Part shown: piece by piece, positions 5,521 through 7,479 of the stretch
Layout of the letters: every line of letters starts with the position of its first letter
How positions within the stretch are numbered: position 1 is the first letter of the stretch
Source: Planctomycetota bacterium
Lineage (GTDB): Bacteria > Planctomycetota > UBA8108 > UBA1146 > JAJFFE01
Length of the DNA: 7,479 nucleotides
NCBI GenBank assembly: GCA_020425835.1
Contig: JAGQRC010000156.1
Span: 1 to 7,479, forward strand
Direction: 5' to 3'
Position numbers and translations under genes: made by a program
Notes under the pieces: generated by a model
What the model saw: the letters and a program-made list of their open reading frames with translations, nothing else
Told to the model about the DNA's origin: nothing
Databases searched by the model: none

Positions 5521-7479
5521 ATGACCCCCCGGTGCCCGATCCCCCTTGCTCGTGCGCGCTCGCGGAGCGAGCACGCCCGCACGCTCCTCTTCACCGTCCT
5601 CTTCCTGGCCTTGGGTCTCTTCTGCCTCGGCTCTGCCATCGCGGTGGGAGCCGAGGTGGACCCGCCGGACGCGCAACTCCTCCGCGGTGAGCTCCTCGAG
5701 GTCTCGCGCGGCGACCTCGACGGCGCAATGGCGATCTATCGCGAGCTCATCGCCGCCGAGGGGACGAGCGACGCGATCCGAGCCAAGGCGCTCCTCAAGC
5801 TCGCGCGGTGTCACCGCAAGCGAGGGGAGCTCGAAGCGGCGCGCGGTCTCCTGGAGCAGTTGGTCACCGAGCATGCGGAGCAGGCGGGCGTGATCGAGGA
5901 GGCGGAGGGCTTCCTTCGAGAGATCCGCGCGGGTCGTTCGGACAACCCCGACTTCGACTGGGTCGGCGCGTTGCTCGAGAGCCCCGAGTTCCAGGATCGG
6001 ATCGTCGGGCACGTGCTGGCGATGGTCGGCGACACGTCGGAGAGCGAGATCGCCCGGCAGAAGCTCGCGGCGCTGGGCGAGATCTCGGTGCCGGCGCTCG
6101 AGCGTTTCCACAACACGACGCGGGACGTGGCGCACCGCATCCGGATCGCTCGGCTCCTCGTCGAGCTCGGTCGGTGGGAGTACCTCTCGTCGGCGGTCTC
6201 CCGCGACATCGGGTCCTTCCCGGCATCACTGGCGGAGGCCCTACTGGCGCACGTCGGAAACGTCTCCTCGACGTCGTCGACCGACATCGTGAGGACCGTC
6301 GTCGAATGCGACTGCGACAACGCGAGCGGTCAGATCATGCTCGCGCTCCTTCGGGTCGCGACCGGGGCGGATCCTGCGCGGATCTCCGAGGACTTCTCCC
6401 GTGTCGTGCCCGAGGACCGATCCCCATTCATGACGTGGGAGCTCTTCGGCCGAGCGCTGGAGACTCTGGCGCGAGGCCCCCACGGGATGCTGTTGACCCG
6501 AGTCGAGGTCGACCCCGGGGTATCGAGGAGCCAACGGATCGCAACGGTCCGGTTGCTGTCGATCATGGTTCGCAACGGGATCGAGCCCACTCGGAAACAG
6601 TGGTCGCTCCTTCGCAATCCGAACAACGATCGAAGCCTGGCAGACGTCGAAGTGCTCGTCGAGCACTGGGTCTCGACCGGTAACCTCGAAGTGATCGCGA
6701 CCGTCTTCGCTGAATTCGGCGAACGGATCCTGAAAGACTGGAGGGACTACTCGCCGGAACTCCGAGCAGATCTCGCCCGGATCGCGATCGACAAGTGCGA
6801 AGCGTCACCTCTCTACACCTGGGCCGCAGAGGATGCCGAGACCGCCGCCTGGGCCGCCGAGTTCGCCTCTGCCGACTGTGATGGCCCGAGACGAGTTCAA
6901 GAGTTGGGGAGCCTCGAGAAGCTGGTGACCGCGACCATGGCGAACCGATTCGCCCCGCTCCTCGAGGCCCGCGACCTCTACGCCAAGTTCATCGCGGTCT
7001 CGGTACTCGGCCAGGCACGAGACGGTGTCGGACCCGAGGTCACGTCGACGCTCGCCCGGATCGCGAACGACTCCGGTGAGGATCCGGTCGTCCGGACCGC
7101 TTCCGCTCGTGCGCTCCTCGTTCGTCTCCAACGGGGCTGGCCCCAGTGGCGGGAGTCGTTGCGCAGCGTGGAAGAGTTCCTGCAGAACGACGAGTCCATC
7201 GATCGGGAGTCCAGCCCTCTCGCCGACCTGAACTGGGAACGGGAGCGCCGACGGACGGGCCGGCGCAGCCGGAACAGGTTCGGAGACCCTTCCCTTGGGA
7301 ACTGGGTGACCACCCCCGACGAGCTGAGTTGCTTCGACCGACACCTGCTCACCGCGATCGCCGAAGGGTGGGGCCACGCGACGCTCACGCTCAGGTCCAA
7401 GTCCGCCGACGTCCCGGTTCTGCCGGATGAGACCTGGAGAGCCGTGTTCGAGGGCCTGGCATCGACCGGAGCCGAGCCC
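5521..7479 (+). CDS. Secreted or membrane-tethered TPR/HEAT-like repeat protein, 3' end outside window
   Basis: The frame is open for 653 codons with no stop before the window ends, so the C-terminus is missing. Residues 1-20 are an Arg-rich N-region and residues 21-43 a hydrophobic segment (TLLFTVLFLALGLF and on), read as a signal peptide (VGA, cleavage before E45) or a membrane anchor. Residues 52-136 form about two and a half TPR units (GDLDGAMAIYRELIAAEG; AKALLKLARCHRKRGELEAA), a type common as the first domain after export in planctomycete proteins. The rest is almost wholly helical and HEAT-like, for example KLAALGEISVPALERF (about 181-196) and a clear unit at about 487-536 (LYAKFIAVSVLGQARDGVGP through ASARALLVRL). 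A basic linker (WERERRRTGRRSRNRFGD) lies near 574-591. No enzyme motif is visible. It is divergent from the NxxGxxAF gene and probably acts as an envelope protein-binding scaffold. Third positions remain G/C-rich throughout, supporting one continuous gene. Confidence 0.85.
   Translation, partial: MTPRCPIPLARARSRSEHARTLLFTVLFLALGLFCLGSAIAVGAEVDPPDAQLLRGELLEVSRGDLDGAMAIYRELIAAEGTSDAIRAKALLKLARCHRKRGELEAARGLLEQLVTEHAEQAGVIEEAEGFLREIRAGRSDNPDFDWVGALLESPEFQDRIVGHVLAMVGDTSESEIARQKLAALGEISVPALERFHNTTRDVAHRIRIARLLVELGRWEYLSSAVSRDIGSFPASLAEALLAHVGNVSSTSSTDIVRTVVECDCDNASGQIMLALLRVATGADPARISEDFSRVVPEDRSPFMTWELFGRALETLARGPHGMLLTRVEVDPGVSRSQRIATVRLLSIMVRNGIEPTRKQWSLLRNPNNDRSLADVEVLVEHWVSTGNLEVIATVFAEFGERILKDWRDYSPELRADLARIAIDKCEASPLYTWAAEDAETAAWAAEFASADCDGPRRVQELGSLEKLVTATMANRFAPLLEARDLYAKFIAVSVLGQARDGVGPEVTSTLARIANDSGEDPVVRTASARALLVRLQRGWPQWRESLRSVEEFLQNDESIDRESSPLADLNWERERRRTGRRSRNRFGDPSLGNWVTTPDELSCFDRHLLTAIAEGWGHATLTLRSKSADVPVLPDETWRAVFEGLASTGAEP

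Noticed and set aside
5581..5660. Lipoprotein signal around the Cys in GLFCLGSA
   Set aside because: The residues before the cysteine (L-G-L-F-C) do not fit a lipobox, and a VGA signal-peptidase I site follows.
4525..6135. Long minus-strand open frame of about 536 codons
   Set aside because: It overlaps two well-supported genes, crosses the promoter region between them, and its translation is Arg-rich and repetitive, typical of a GC-driven shadow frame.
1..7479. A defence, secretion or complete chemotaxis system
   Set aside because: No nuclease, kinase, receptor, toxin, secretion ATPase or other hallmark component is present; the genes do not form a known or coherent multi-gene system.

Overview
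The window is GC-rich chromosomal DNA with strong G/C third-position bias. It carries five protein-coding genes, four complete and one running off the right edge. I see no rRNA, tRNA, CRISPR array or mobile element. Four of the five products have Sec-type signal peptides. Two of those end in dockerin-like double EF-hand modules of the 'DISDAVxLLxxLF' type with cysteine-rich tails. Together with secreted HEAT-repeat and TPR-repeat proteins, this points to a planctomycete-like bacterium. That is an inference from protein style, not from a marker gene.

Layout, left to right. Positions 1-288 hold no gene I can support. On the plus strand, 289-1287 encodes a secreted protein with a small N-terminal beta domain and HEAT-like helices. 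After 140 bases, 1428-2177 encodes a cytoplasmic CheW-like protein whose CheW fold is split by an insert of about 95 residues containing regularly spaced cysteines. A long hairpin follows immediately. Then 2298-3701 (plus) encodes a secreted seven-repeat FG-GAP/VCBS beta-propeller with a dockerin-like tail. It converges on 3867-5360 (minus), which encodes a second secreted seven-repeat protein of the NxxGxxAF type, also with a dockerin-like tail. A 12-bp hairpin lies between their stop codons. Diverging from that gene, a plus-strand frame opens at 5521 and is still open at 7479. It encodes a secreted or membrane-tethered TPR plus HEAT-like protein.

The genes do not form a recognisable pathway. 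The two dockerin-tagged proteins look like a functional pair in style: different propellers, same C-terminal module, shared intergenic terminator. The CheW-like gene has no chemotaxis partner (cheA, receptor, cheY, cheR or cheB) in the window. The most unusual item is the CheW-like protein, with cysteines at heptad spacing inside its insert. I do not see convincing evidence for a complete new multi-gene system here.
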